This document shows, one piece after another, positions 41,997 through 51,102 of a stretch of 58,387 nucleotides of DNA. The notes under the pieces were generated by a model. The model worked only from the letters and a program-made list of their open reading frames with translations, was not told where the DNA came from and made no database searches. Source of the DNA: Glaesserella parasuis (GTDB taxonomy: Bacteria > Pseudomonadota > Gammaproteobacteria > Enterobacterales > Pasteurellaceae); contig NZ_MUXW01000006.1 in NCBI RefSeq assembly GCF_002015085.1, positions 1-58,387 on the forward strand. Reading direction: 5' to 3'. The first letter of the stretch is position 1. Each line of letters begins with the position of its first letter. A program made the translations under genes and the position numbers.

Positions 41997-42998
41997 TTAT
42001 TTATTACGTTCTAATTGATCTCGTAAATTCGCAGGTAATCCTTTGATTGTCAAAGTATCATTTAGTTCATCCCAAATAATACGTTGGGATAATAATTCCG
42101 CATCAAAACTGATCGTCACCCCTTTTCCTGAACCTGAATATTTGGTTAACGTTTTTAACGCATTACGCACAGGCGGAATAGTTTCTTCTAAGCCATATTC
42201 TTGTTGCTCGGCAAAGTCAGCAAAATCAATCTCTTTTAAGGTTGGCATTGAAGCTGATAATTCGCTGATCGCAATTTCTTCCCCACTGTTGATTTGCCCT
42301 TTACAGTACTCAAACACCTGTTTTTTAACCGCTTGAGTTTGGTTACTATCTAACTCGCCTTGTTCACAATAATCACTCACCGCTTGAAGCAACGTTTGAT
42401 TTTGCACTTGCGGATTTAACCCTTCTTCAGCCCCTAAAAAGTCCATAAAGAAGTCGGCAACTTTACGCCCAACACGCCCTTTAATAAAGGTCAAATAGCG
42501 GTTAGATTGTGCATTGTGTTTTAGTTCAGTAAGGTTGATACGGCAAGCAATATCATATTGTGTAATATCGAGATATTCCGTGCGTTTCACTTCCAGTTTA
42601 TCATCAACCAACATAGACGCACGGCTATCAATTAATGTAATAAAGAGATATTCCGTCGCTAAAAAGGTATAACGGCAAAGGATAAAAGTTCCGCCTGAAG
42701 CAAAAGGATATTTGACTAATTCTGTTGCTAACATTTTGGCACAACTGTGGCTAAAAGGCAGAAATTCGCTTTCGCCTTCTAACAAGCGGTTTAATTGTTG
42801 TGCAAAAATGGATTCCGATTGAAATATGCCATAGGCTTTCGCTTTATTTTGATAGGCTTGATGTAGTTGCAACATCATCTGCTCAACTTCAGGGCTGATC
42901 GCAAGCAGATCTTCACGTAAAACCGTATGAAGCTCAGCAGTTTCCCCTGCGGTTTGTTGAAGTTGGTGTAAAACAATTTCGGTAACGTTAATGCTCAT
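41997..42998 (-). CDS. yejK: YejK/NdpA nucleoid-associated protein
   Basis: A 333-residue NdpA-family protein (VTEIVLHQLQQTAG, YLTFIKGRVGRKVADFFMDF, LKEIDFADFAEQQEYGLEET, LSQRIIWDELNDTLTIKGLP). It binds the nucleoid and topoisomerases in E. coli. Length is typical. Confidence 0.93.
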   Translation of the reverse strand: MSINVTEIVLHQLQQTAGETAELHTVLREDLLAISPEVEQMMLQLHQAYQNKAKAYGIFQSESIFAQQLNRLLEGESEFLPFSHSCAKMLATELVKYPFASGGTFILCRYTFLATEYLFITLIDSRASMLVDDKLEVKRTEYLDITQYDIACRINLTELKHNAQSNRYLTFIKGRVGRKVADFFMDFLGAEEGLNPQVQNQTLLQAVSDYCEQGELDSNQTQAVKKQVFEYCKGQINSGEEIAISELSASMPTLKEIDFADFAEQQEYGLEETIPPVRNALKTLTKYSGSGKGVTISFDAELLSQRIIWDELNDTLTIKGLPANLRDQLERNK

Positions 42999-43025
42999 AA
43001 ATTATTCTCGATTATAGGTAAAAAG

Positions 43026-43526
43026 TTAAAGTCCTTTGATTGTATCAAAGAGTAGAATTAAGGTTAATGGCATATTTTCCAATGGAATAGCACCATAAGA
43101 TTGATACCAACGAGAAATGTCTTCATCTTTTGCTTCAATGAGAAGCCCAATTCCCCCGACTTGTTCGGCAACGATGGCACAGCGTTTGAGAGCTTTAACC
43201 AACAGCATTCCGCCAATGTCTTGTTTTTGATAGCGAATATCCACTGCAAGTCTTGCTAATGTAAAGAGCGGAATAGGGTGGTAGCCAAAACGTTTTTTGC
43301 ATAGTTCGGGTAAGTGTTGCTGGTCTAATGCACTTAAGGTGATTGTATAAAATCCGATAATCTGTTGACTGTCTAAGTGTCGGCTAATGTAAGTTTTTGA
43401 TGTCCCTTTTTCGTGAGATTGCCGAGCGTATTGTTTAAAAAATCGGTTCATCTCTAGATTTCCGCAATCAAAGGCTTCTCGTTGATGATGCTTCGTTAAA
43501 GGCTCTTCAATAAACTTACTCTTCAT
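43026..43526 (-). CDS. GNAT-family toxin (TacT/AtaT-like)
   Basis: A 166-residue acetyltransferase with the acetyl-CoA segment FTLARLAVDIRYQKQDIGGM and a C-terminal WYQSYGAIPL where toxin relatives carry the catalytic Tyr. The N-terminus EPLTKHHQREAFDCGNLEMN is typical of toxins paired with DUF1778 proteins. Characterised members acetylate aminoacyl-tRNA and stop translation. It overlaps the antitoxin gene by 11 nt. Which aminoacyl-tRNA is targeted cannot be read. Confidence 0.9.
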   Translation of the reverse strand: MKSKFIEEPLTKHHQREAFDCGNLEMNRFFKQYARQSHEKGTSKTYISRHLDSQQIIGFYTITLSALDQQHLPELCKKRFGYHPIPLFTLARLAVDIRYQKQDIGGMLLVKALKRCAIVAEQVGGIGLLIEAKDEDISRWYQSYGAIPLENMPLTLILLFDTIKGL

Positions 43527-43803
43527 GATAGCTTTCCTTTGCTAATTTCGCCGCTTGTTGTAGTTTTGTATTAGCTTTCGGCGGATTATCAAGCAATTCC
43601 ATAATCAACGAGAGATCTTGCGGTGAAAATTGCCGATTATCATACTGCTGAATAATTTCTCTGGCACTAGGCAAAATGCGTTGTAATACAAATTCTGTAA
43701 TATTCGTATGGGTGAGTGCAACGGCTCTAATTAAAGTCTGTTTGTCTTCCGTACTAATGCGAATAGACATTCTATCGTTAAGGGCATTTGCAATTTGTGG
43801 CAT
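43516..43803 (-). CDS. DUF1778 antitoxin (ribbon-helix-helix)
   Basis: A 95-residue protein with N-terminal RHH sequence RMSIRISTEDKQTLIRAVAL and ITEFVLQRILPSAREIIQQY, then a flexible tail (DNPPKANTKLQQAAKLAKES) that would cap the toxin. Start ATG at 43803 has AGGATAT upstream, while the frame opens 22 codons earlier. It should repress its own operon together with the toxin. Confidence 0.9.
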   Translation of the reverse strand: MPQIANALNDRMSIRISTEDKQTLIRAVALTHTNITEFVLQRILPSAREIIQQYDNRQFSPQDLSLIMELLDNPPKANTKLQQAAKLAKESYHEE

Positions 43804-43816
43804 AATAAATATCCTA

Positions 43817-43841
43817 TTTGTACAGATTAAAGTAGTACGAA
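43817..43841. promoter_or_regulatory. Possible operator of the toxin-antitoxin operon
   Basis: TTTGTAC and GTACGAA form an imperfect inverted repeat with an 11-nt spacer, 14 nt upstream of the antitoxin start. Position fits autoregulation by an RHH protein. Assigned by pattern only. Confidence 0.3.
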
Positions 43842-43948
43842 TTTTAAGTGAAACAGTGGTAATCTTCAATAAAAATCACCTTTACAAACCACAAAAAAAC
43901 TTTCAAACTCTCAATGTTGAATTTAATTTATTTCACTAGGAGATTTTT

Positions 43949-44338
43949 ATGACAACTGTTATTCATACTGAAAATGCCCCAAAAGCAATCGGACCTTATG
44001 TACAAGCGGTTGATTTAGGCAATTTAGTGCTAACATCAGGGCAAATTCCGGTTAATCCAAAAACAGGCGAAGTCTCTGCGGATATTAAAGCCCAAGCTCG
44101 CCAATCCCTTGAAAATGTGAAAGCAATCATTGAACAAGCGGGTTTATCTGTGGCAGATATTGTAAAAACCACCGTATTTGTGAAAGATCTTAATGATTTT
44201 GCTACGGTAAATGCCGAATATGAAGCCTTTTTCCGTGAAAACCATCACCCAAATTTCCCTGCTCGTTCTTGTGTCGAAGTCGCACGTTTACCAAAAGATG
44301 TTGGCATTGAGATTGAAGCGATTGCGGTGAGAAAATAA
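43949..44338 (+). CDS. ridA: RidA, enamine/imine deaminase
   Basis: A 129-residue Rid-family protein with APKAIGPYVQAVDLGNLVLT, SGQIPVNPKTGE and the catalytic Arg in NFPARSCVEVARLPKDVGIE. It hydrolyses reactive 2-aminoacrylate. AGGAG precedes the ATG. It lies 3 nt upstream of pgeF. Confidence 0.96.
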   Translation: MTTVIHTENAPKAIGPYVQAVDLGNLVLTSGQIPVNPKTGEVSADIKAQARQSLENVKAIIEQAGLSVADIVKTTVFVKDLNDFATVNAEYEAFFRENHHPNFPARSCVEVARLPKDVGIEIEAIAVRK

Positions 44339-44341
44339 GCG

Positions 44342-45079
44342 ATGAAAAAAATTCTGCCAACTTGGTCTGTTCCTGATTTCGTTCACGCATTCACCACCAC
44401 TCGAGAAGGTGGGGTAAGCCAAGCTCCCTTTGATAGCTTGAATTTGGGTGATCACGTTACTGATGATCCACAATCAGTGCAAACTAACCGTGAGATCTTG
44501 CAAGAACAAGGGAATTTGCCACATTTTCCGCTCTATTTAACGCAAACCCATAGCACAAGGGTGCTACGTCTGCCCTATGAACAAAACGACATTGAAGCAG
44601 ACGCAGTTTATACCAATCAAGCAAACCAAGTCTGTTTAGTGATGACAGCGGATTGTTTACCAGTGCTTTTTTGCAGTAAAGATGGCAAAGAGATTGCGGC
44701 GGCTCACGCAGGTTGGCGTGGCTTATGCGATGGTGTGCTTGAAGCCACAGTGGCAGAATTTGAATGTGAGCCAGAGAATATTTGTGTCTGGCTTGGTCCT
44801 GCAATCGGCCCAACGGCATTTCAAGTTGGTGAAGATGTAATAGAACAATTCTGTGCCTTTGATCCACAAGCGAGAGAAGCCTTTGTAGCAGATGAATATA
44901 TAAGCGGTAAGTTCCTTGGCAATCTTTACCAAATAGCTCACCAACGCTTAAATAAACTGGGGATTACGGAAATTGCAGGGGGCGATTATTGCACCTATTG
45001 CGATGCAGAACAATTTTTCTCTTACCGTAGAGACAAAGTCACAGGACGAATGGCAACGCTGATTTGGCGTAGTGAATAA
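44342..45079 (+). CDS. pgeF: PgeF (YfiH), laccase-domain protein
   Basis: A 245-residue protein with the multicopper-like His/Cys site: TQTHSTRVL, MTADCLPVLFCS and AAHAGWRGLCDGV, ending DYCTYCDAEQFFSYRRDKVT. Family members act as purine nucleoside phosphorylases, and E. coli PgeF prevents misincorporation in peptidoglycan precursors. Confidence 0.93.
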   Translation: MKKILPTWSVPDFVHAFTTTREGGVSQAPFDSLNLGDHVTDDPQSVQTNREILQEQGNLPHFPLYLTQTHSTRVLRLPYEQNDIEADAVYTNQANQVCLVMTADCLPVLFCSKDGKEIAAAHAGWRGLCDGVLEATVAEFECEPENICVWLGPAIGPTAFQVGEDVIEQFCAFDPQAREAFVADEYISGKFLGNLYQIAHQRLNKLGITEIAGGDYCTYCDAEQFFSYRRDKVTGRMATLIWRSE

Positions 45080-45253
45080 TTAAGACTTAAACAGTATATA
45101 TCTTTTCTTTTTTACAAATTGATTCAGAGGTGTTCCGCCTAGATGAAATGGTGGTACATTACTTAAAATATATGGTGGATTTTACCTCTCTATTTTATCG
45201 TAATATATTGATTTAGTTGGTAGGGGACTTCCACATAATTCTACTGTATTTAA

Positions 45254-46831
45254 ATGAAACAAACTTATATTTATTTACAAACCGATCTTCTTATTGTCGG
45301 TGGTGGTATTGCAGGGCTTGCGTGCTGTGCTGAAGCTAAGGCTCAGGGTATTCAAGCGACATTAATTACCAAAGCCCCTATCGGCAGTGGTGCAAGTTTT
45401 TTTCCGTTAAAAGCAACACTTGGTATTCAAGTAACTGGAGAGCAACAGGATAAAGCACGCTTTCAAGAAGATATTGAGCGTGTTGCACAGGGAATGAATA
45501 ACCCGAAAATTGTGCAAGCCTATATTGAAGATTCGCCACAGGCGATTGAGCTATTAGAACGTATTGGCTTTAAACCTTGGAAACGGAATGACAATCGCCC
45601 CGCTTGCTTTGCGAAATATCCACGCCCGATTTATTTGATTAATCAGTGGCGAGAAGCAACGGAAAGAGCAAGGCAGATTATCAAAGAACAGGGGACGACG
45701 GTCTATGAAGATGCAACGCTGTTACATATTGTCAGCGATAATCAGCAAGTTCAAGGAGCGTTGTTTGCCTATAAAACAAGCGGTGAGATCCGCTATGTGT
45801 TTTGCAAAACCAGTCAAATTATTTTGGCAACAGGGGGAATTGCAGGGTTGTATAAAGATAACCTCTATCCAGCCGATGTGATTGGTTCAACCCACGCCAT
45901 TGCTGAACGAGCAGGGGCAAGGCTGACTAACTTAGAATTTATTCAATTTATCCCTGCTTTTGTTGAACCTAAATACAAAGTGCTGTTTGGAGAGCATACC
46001 TTAAAATATGTCAGTAAAGTGACTGACAGCCAAGGGCGAGATCTGTTTCCACACCTTTCACCACAGCAGTTTCAACAGATGATGACCGCTCGCAGTGATT
46101 ATGCCCCTTTTAGCATTGATTTCCCCTGCGTTGAGTTTGATTTGGTGATGATGAAGCACTTGCTCGAACACCCAGAAGAAAAAGGCATCTATCTGCACTA
46201 TTCCCCTGAGCTGTATCAAGATCAAACGGAATTTTACACCGTGTATTTAAGCTGGTTAGAGAAAGAAGTCGGGATTAACCTTGTACGAGATAGAGTGGCG
46301 ATTACCCCATTTGCTCACAGTTGTAATGGTGGTATTGTAATTGATGAATTTGCCGAAAGTGAGGTGAAAGGGCTTTTTGCGGTGGGCGAAGTTTCTTCTT
46401 GTATTGAAGGGGCGAACCGTTTAGGTGGCAATTCTGTCGGAGGTAGTTTGGTTTTTGCTAAACGAGCAATCCAACGGATTTTGCAAAATTTAGCGGAAAA
46501 CCGACCGCTTTCCAACGATATAGCGTGTGAACGTAACATTGAGCAGTTTTTCCAGTCGTTAGCAAATCCAAAGGGTGATAAAATGCTGACGGCAAGTGAG
46601 GTGTTAAGCACCATTCGCTCTCAGATGGCGACATATGCTAATGTTTATCGAACAGAAGCGAATTTGCTTCAATTATTGAACTGCTTGACGCAGTTAGAGC
46701 AACGTTATTGCCCTCTTGAATATCAAGCCTATCAAGGTATTGAAATTTACCACGCTCTCAAAGCCGCACAAAGTGTGGTAAAGGCGATGCTGAGTAGGAA
46801 AGTGAGTTTAGGGGCCCATTATATTGTTTGA
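45254..46831 (+). CDS. FAD-dependent flavoprotein related to NadB/FrdA, orphan
   Basis: A 525-residue flavoprotein. The FAD loop is LLIVGGGIAGLACCAEAKAQ at the N-terminus, and the second FAD motif near residue 370-410 is GGIVIDEFAESEVKGLFAVG followed by EGANRLGGNSVGGSLVFAKR. This is the aspartate oxidase / fumarate reductase superfamily. The active-site stretch expected of NadB (HSHRR...) is absent; the equivalent region reads CFAKYPRPIYLINQWREATE. No nadA, nadC or respiratory subunits are nearby. Substrate is unknown. It could be a divergent NadB, but the motif loss argues against it. It is monocistronic. Confidence 0.75.
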   Translation: MKQTYIYLQTDLLIVGGGIAGLACCAEAKAQGIQATLITKAPIGSGASFFPLKATLGIQVTGEQQDKARFQEDIERVAQGMNNPKIVQAYIEDSPQAIELLERIGFKPWKRNDNRPACFAKYPRPIYLINQWREATERARQIIKEQGTTVYEDATLLHIVSDNQQVQGALFAYKTSGEIRYVFCKTSQIILATGGIAGLYKDNLYPADVIGSTHAIAERAGARLTNLEFIQFIPAFVEPKYKVLFGEHTLKYVSKVTDSQGRDLFPHLSPQQFQQMMTARSDYAPFSIDFPCVEFDLVMMKHLLEHPEEKGIYLHYSPELYQDQTEFYTVYLSWLEKEVGINLVRDRVAITPFAHSCNGGIVIDEFAESEVKGLFAVGEVSSCIEGANRLGGNSVGGSLVFAKRAIQRILQNLAENRPLSNDIACERNIEQFFQSLANPKGDKMLTASEVLSTIRSQMATYANVYRTEANLLQLLNCLTQLEQRYCPLEYQAYQGIEIYHALKAAQSVVKAMLSRKVSLGAHYIV

Positions 46832-46869
46832 TGTATGCTATTTTTTCAATAAGTGTTGAAAAATGGACT

Positions 46870-46885
46870 ACGCAAACGTTTTCTT
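46870..46885 (+). promoter_or_regulatory. PurR operator upstream of cvpA-purF
   Basis: ACGCAAACGTTTTCTT matches the PurR box ACGCAAACGTTTGCGT at 14 of 16 positions, 50 nt before the cvpA start. The same operon is PurR-controlled in E. coli. Confidence 0.85.
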
Positions 46886-46934
46886 TTTTTGTAGAATAGT
46901 TTCCGTTTTGCCGAAAGGCAATATTGAGGTATTT

Positions 46935-47435
46935 ATGGTTGATGCGATTATTATCGGAATTATCGTTTTTTCTTTATTAGTCAGTGTATGGCGAGGCTTT
47001 GTTAGTGAAGTCTTTGCGCTTGTGGGGTGGATAGCAGCTTTTTTGGTTTCTAGCCATTTTTATCCTTATTTAAGTAATTACTTATTACAAATCAACTCTG
47101 TCTATATCCAAAATTCCGAATATTTGCGTAATGGTATTGCGATTGCGATTTTATTTATTGCCGTACTCATCATCAGTGCGGTGATTAACGCACTACTCAG
47201 CCAACTTGTTGATAAAACAGGTTTAAGTGGTACAGACCGTGTACTTGGTGCTGGTTTTGGTATATTAAGAGGCATTTTTATTGTCGCAGCGATACTCTTT
47301 TTCCTTGATACCTTTACGGCATTTAGCCAAAGCGAATTATGGAAGGAATCACAACTTATTCCACACTTTGATTTCATTGTGAAGTGGTTCTTTGAACAGT
47401 TACAAGCAAATTCCAGTTTTTTAAAATCTAGCTAA
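46935..47435 (+). CDS. cvpA: CvpA, inner-membrane protein
   Basis: A 166-residue membrane protein with about four helices and the CvpA pattern AIIIGIIVFSLLVSVWRGFV, EVFALVGWIAAF and LSGTDRVLGAGFGILRGIFI. Required for colicin V production in E. coli and linked to envelope stress; the molecular role is unclear. ATG at 46935 has GAGGT upstream. An earlier in-frame ATG would place the PurR box inside the gene. Confidence 0.93.
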   Translation: MVDAIIIGIIVFSLLVSVWRGFVSEVFALVGWIAAFLVSSHFYPYLSNYLLQINSVYIQNSEYLRNGIAIAILFIAVLIISAVINALLSQLVDKTGLSGTDRVLGAGFGILRGIFIVAAILFFLDTFTAFSQSELWKESQLIPHFDFIVKWFFEQLQANSSFLKSS

Positions 47436-47449
47436 TTTAAGAGGTAATT

Positions 47450-48964
47450 ATGTGCGGCATTGTTGGGATTATCGGTCAAACCCCTGTAAATCAGGCGTTA
47501 TATGACGGACTTACGTTATTACAACATAGGGGGCAAGATGCGGCAGGGATTGTCACTATTGACGATGAAAACCGCTTCCGCCTGCGTAAAGCAAATGGCT
47601 TAGTCAGTGATGTGTTTCGTCAAGAACATATGTTACGTTTGCAGGGAAATGTTGGTATAGGACACGTCCGTTATCCAACTGCAGGTAGCTCAAGTGTATC
47701 CGAAGCACAACCGTTTTATGTAAATTCCCCTTATGGTTTAACCCTAGTACATAACGGCAATCTCACCAACAATGCAGAGTTAAAACGCCTACTGTTCAAC
47801 CTAGCCAAACGCCACGTTAATACAAACTCAGATTCAGAATCTTTACTCAATATATTTGCTTACTATCTCGATCAATATCCACACGAACTCCTAACGCCTG
47901 AAAATATTTTTGAAAGCGTTCGCAAAACTAACCAAGTGATTCGTGGGGCTTATGCTTGTTTATCAATGATTATCGGACACGGAATGGTGGCATTTCGCGA
48001 TCCACTCGGTATCCGACCGCTTGTACTTGGCAAACGAGAAATTGACGGCAAAACAGAATATATGTTCGCATCAGAAAGTGTTGCACTTGATGTTGTAGGC
48101 TTTGAATATGTTCGAGATATACAAGCAGGCGAAGCCATTTATATTACCTTTGATGGACAATTCTACTCAGCAATTTGTGCCGATAATCCGAAATTAAACC
48201 CTTGTATCTTTGAATATGTCTATTTCGCACGTCCAGATTCTGTTATTGATGGCGTATCTGTTTACTCAGCAAGAGTACATATGGGGAAATTCTTAGGCGA
48301 AAAAATTGCGAAAGAGTGGACAGATATTCTGGCGGATATTGATGTGGTTATCCCGATTCCTGAAACTTCTACCGATATTGCCTTACAAATTGCAACAGTA
48401 CTGAAAAAAACTTATCGCCAAGGGTTTGTGAAAAATCGCTACGTTGCTCGAACCTTTATTATGCCAGGGCAGGCACAACGAAAAAATTCAGTCCGTCGCA
48501 AGTTGAATGCCATTGCCTCTGAATTTAAAGGAAAAAATGTATTACTTGTTGATGATTCAATTGTTCGTGGCACTACCTCAGAGCAGATTGTTGAAATGGC
48601 TCGACAAGCGGGGGCAAATAAAGTCTATTTTGCCTCAGCTGCCCCTGAAGTACGTTATCCAAATGTATATGGTATTGATATGCCAACCTGTGAAGAACTG
48701 GTTGCTTATAATCGTAGCGTGGAACAAGTTGCTGAAATGATTGGTGTAGATCGCCTGATTTTCCAAGACTTATCGGCGCTCTTTAAGTCTGTTCAGTTAG
48801 AAAATCCAGATATTCACAACTTTGACGCTTCTGTTTTCACTGGGGAATATATAACAGGCGATGTGAGTTGCGAATACTTAAATGCGATAGCTCAAGCGCG
48901 CAATGATAAAGCCAAAACCGCCCAAGCGAAGCAGGCAGGTAATTTGGAAATTCATAATGAATAA
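47450..48964 (+). CDS. purF: PurF, amidophosphoribosyltransferase
   Basis: A 504-residue enzyme of de novo purine synthesis. It begins MCGIVGIIG with the glutaminase Cys2 directly after Met, so no propeptide. The PRPP loop is NVLLVDDSIVRGTTS and glutaminase residues RHRGQDAAGI-like (LQHRGQDAAGIVTI) are intact. It forms an operon with cvpA. Confidence 0.97.
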   Translation: MCGIVGIIGQTPVNQALYDGLTLLQHRGQDAAGIVTIDDENRFRLRKANGLVSDVFRQEHMLRLQGNVGIGHVRYPTAGSSSVSEAQPFYVNSPYGLTLVHNGNLTNNAELKRLLFNLAKRHVNTNSDSESLLNIFAYYLDQYPHELLTPENIFESVRKTNQVIRGAYACLSMIIGHGMVAFRDPLGIRPLVLGKREIDGKTEYMFASESVALDVVGFEYVRDIQAGEAIYITFDGQFYSAICADNPKLNPCIFEYVYFARPDSVIDGVSVYSARVHMGKFLGEKIAKEWTDILADIDVVIPIPETSTDIALQIATVLKKTYRQGFVKNRYVARTFIMPGQAQRKNSVRRKLNAIASEFKGKNVLLVDDSIVRGTTSEQIVEMARQAGANKVYFASAAPEVRYPNVYGIDMPTCEELVAYNRSVEQVAEMIGVDRLIFQDLSALFKSVQLENPDIHNFDASVFTGEYITGDVSCEYLNAIAQARNDKAKTAQAKQAGNLEIHNE

Positions 48965-48974
48965 TCAAGAATGA

Positions 48975-49040
48975 GGCATAGCAGACAAAAGTGTTGGTTT
49001 TAATTATTTCCCCTAATTATTAGGCGGCATAGTAGACAAA
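48975..49040. mobile_element. Two direct insertion-sequence end fragments
   Basis: GGCATAGCAGACAAAAGTGT at 48975 and GGCATAGTAGACAAAATG at 49026 are two copies of the family's terminal sequence in the same orientation, the first followed by about 30 nt of subterminal sequence. No internal part remains. Confidence 0.65.
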
Positions 49041-49074
49041 ATGCCTTTAGTATTTGACGACTAAAGGCATTTTT
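49041..49074. terminator. Bidirectional terminator between purF and dcd
   Basis: ATGCCTTTAG and CTAAAGGCAT form a perfect ten-bp stem with a ten-nt loop, with T-run on one side and complementary A-run on the other. It lies between convergent genes. Confidence 0.85.
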
Positions 49075-49094
49075 CGTAGGGAAGTTAATTATGA

Positions 49095-49679
49095 TTATTC
49101 ATCTTTATCGATTCGGCTAAACACCGCACTTTGCTGATTTTTATATTTTGCATCTTTACGAGCATTATATGGATGTTCTGCGTAACCACTTAAAATTTCA
49201 AAGCTCAATGCACCAATTGCCATATTAGGACGTAATGCAAGCGGTAACTTTCCCGCATTAAAAAACTCAAGTACGATTTTGCCTTCCCAACCTGGATCGA
49301 TACGATGGGCAGTAACGTGTACCATTAACCCAAGTCGAGCCAAAGAAGAACGACCATCAAGCCAGCCGACTATGTTGGCAGGTAGTTTCACTGATTCAAG
49401 CGTTGTTGCTAAAGCCAGTTCCCCAGGGTGTAGGAAAAAGGCTTCATCATCGGCAATCAGGATTTCATCACTCATTACACGATTAAGCTGTGCCGTCATT
49501 TCTTCACGTGGGCCGCTTAAATCAATATAAGGCGTTGAATGTTCACGAAACACACGGAAAGAATTACCTAAACGGACATCAATCGTCGCTCCACTGATTT
49601 TTTCATTTGATGGGCAAGGCGTTAGGCTGATAATCCCTTCATCAAGATAACGTTCAATATCTTTGTCACATAAACGCAT
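49095..49679 (-). CDS. dcd: Dcd, dCTP deaminase
   Basis: A 194-residue trimeric enzyme that makes dUTP from dCTP. Motifs are MRLCDKDIERYLDEGIISL, GATIDVRLGNSFRVF, LDGRSSLARLGLMVH and DPGWEGKIVLEF with the catalytic Glu. It follows udk by 16 nt, as in E. coli. Confidence 0.96.
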   Translation of the reverse strand: MRLCDKDIERYLDEGIISLTPCPSNEKISGATIDVRLGNSFRVFREHSTPYIDLSGPREEMTAQLNRVMSDEILIADDEAFFLHPGELALATTLESVKLPANIVGWLDGRSSLARLGLMVHVTAHRIDPGWEGKIVLEFFNAGKLPLALRPNMAIGALSFEILSGYAEHPYNARKDAKYKNQQSAVFSRIDKDE

Positions 49680-49695
49680 AATTCCCCCTAATATA

Positions 49696-50349
49696 TTAAC
49701 TATGTCCTAATAGCTGTTTAATTTGTGCTTTCAAGATATTAATCGCAATACGGTTTTTACCACCTTTTGGAATAATAATATCCGCATACTGTTTAGATGG
49801 TTCAACAAATTGTAAGAACATCGGGCGAACCGTTTTACGATACTGATTTACGATAGATTCCATTGTTCTGCCACGCTCCTCCATATCACGCTGTAAACGA
49901 CGGATAAAACAGATATCTAAAGGGGCATCAACGAAAATAGACACATTAATTTCATCACGAATTTTTTCATCAGTAAGTAATAAAATACCTTCAAGAATGA
50001 TGATTTTTTTAGGAGTGAAGTGGGTTACGGTTTTTTTGCGATTATGTTCTGCATAATCATATTCTGGAATATCAACAGTTTGCCCTTGTTTGAGGCTTTT
50101 AAGATGGGTAACTAACAGTTCGTGACCCATTGAGTTTGGGTGGTCGTAATTGGTTTTTACCCGTTCTTCCATTGCAAGATGGCTTTGATCTCGGTAATAA
50201 GCGTCTTCAGAAATAATACCAATATCATCTTGCCCCAATTCCGCTTGCAATTCTTTGTAAATAGTCGAAGCAATAAGACTTTTACCAGAAGCTGAAGCCC
50301 CTGCAATTGCAATAACAATACAAGATTCGTTTTGAGTGGTGTTTGACAT
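49696..50349 (-). CDS. udk: Udk, uridine/cytidine kinase
   Basis: A 217-residue salvage kinase with P-loop AIAGASASGKSLIAST, FDHPNS-like YDHPNSMG, EGILLLTDEKIRDEINVSIF and RRLQRDMEERGRT. Start ATG at 50349 is preceded by AAGGA. A GTG six codons earlier would engulf that site. Confidence 0.95.
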   Translation of the reverse strand: MSNTTQNESCIVIAIAGASASGKSLIASTIYKELQAELGQDDIGIISEDAYYRDQSHLAMEERVKTNYDHPNSMGHELLVTHLKSLKQGQTVDIPEYDYAEHNRKKTVTHFTPKKIIILEGILLLTDEKIRDEINVSIFVDAPLDICFIRRLQRDMEERGRTMESIVNQYRKTVRPMFLQFVEPSKQYADIIIPKGGKNRIAINILKAQIKQLLGHS

Positions 50350-50538
50350 AATTAAATCCTTGAGCACACAACTGGAGAATTTAGGGAATTATATCGCAAA
50401 ATCCGTAATCTTTTGAAGATAATTACCGAATTTTGGAGCCTGTACTAATTTTAGTAGTATTCATGCTTCATCTCAGTTCAGTATTCATTTAAACAAATTT
50501 GTATAGTAAACATGAATTACATCTAATTAAATGTAGGT

Positions 50539-51051
50539 TTACAATCTTCTTGCTTGCCAAAAACTTCTAGACCAATAAGGTGAATTAAGATCTGAATAAA
50601 TTACGCCGCCTTTTGTAGATGCGTGAAGAAACTGCCCATTTTTGACGTAAATGCCAACATGTCTGCCATTTGGCCCACGACCAGTTTTAAAAAAGACAAG
50701 ATCACCCGTACGTAATTCACTCTTTGAGATTTGTATGCCTGCTTTTGCTTGATCTACTGTTATTCGAGGTAAATCAATACCAAATAACTCTCGGAAAGTA
50801 AGTTGCACAAAACCAGAGCAATCAATACCGCTTTTTGTTATACCGCCTAGACGGTAGCGTGTACCTTCCCACTCTCTTTGATGTTCGCTTAAACTGCTAA
50901 TCACAAAAATGGAGTCTGAAAGCTGCCCTTTATGTTTATTTCCGCTTTTATCTTGAACCGTAGTGATTTTTGATACACAAGCGGACAATAAAAATGCACA
51001 AAACAGCATTGTGCATAAAGAAAAATGCTTTTTTATTAACTGAGAAAACAT
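50539..51051 (-). CDS. nlpC: NlpC/P60-family lipoprotein endopeptidase
   Basis: A 170-residue lipoprotein with lipobox LLSAC and a cysteine-peptidase domain: catalytic Cys in SGIDCSGFVQLTF, His in GRHVGIYVKNG and a third residue region HASTKGGV. It should cut D-glutamyl-diaminopimelate bonds in peptidoglycan (MepS/NlpC type). Start ATG at 51051 has AAGGATCG upstream. It lies downstream of ihfA. Confidence 0.9.
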   Translation of the reverse strand: MFSQLIKKHFSLCTMLFCAFLLSACVSKITTVQDKSGNKHKGQLSDSIFVISSLSEHQREWEGTRYRLGGITKSGIDCSGFVQLTFRELFGIDLPRITVDQAKAGIQISKSELRTGDLVFFKTGRGPNGRHVGIYVKNGQFLHASTKGGVIYSDLNSPYWSRSFWQARRL

Positions 51052-51102
51052 TGCGATCCTTAAAAATATTCTGCGAAATACAGGATTTCGCAGAATAATC
51101 AT

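Noticed and set aside
45080..45253. 174-nt gap before the flavoprotein gene, checked for a riboswitch or leader
   Set aside because: No stable hairpin ladder or known riboswitch core seen; only an eight-codon ORF with two Trp codons near 45143.
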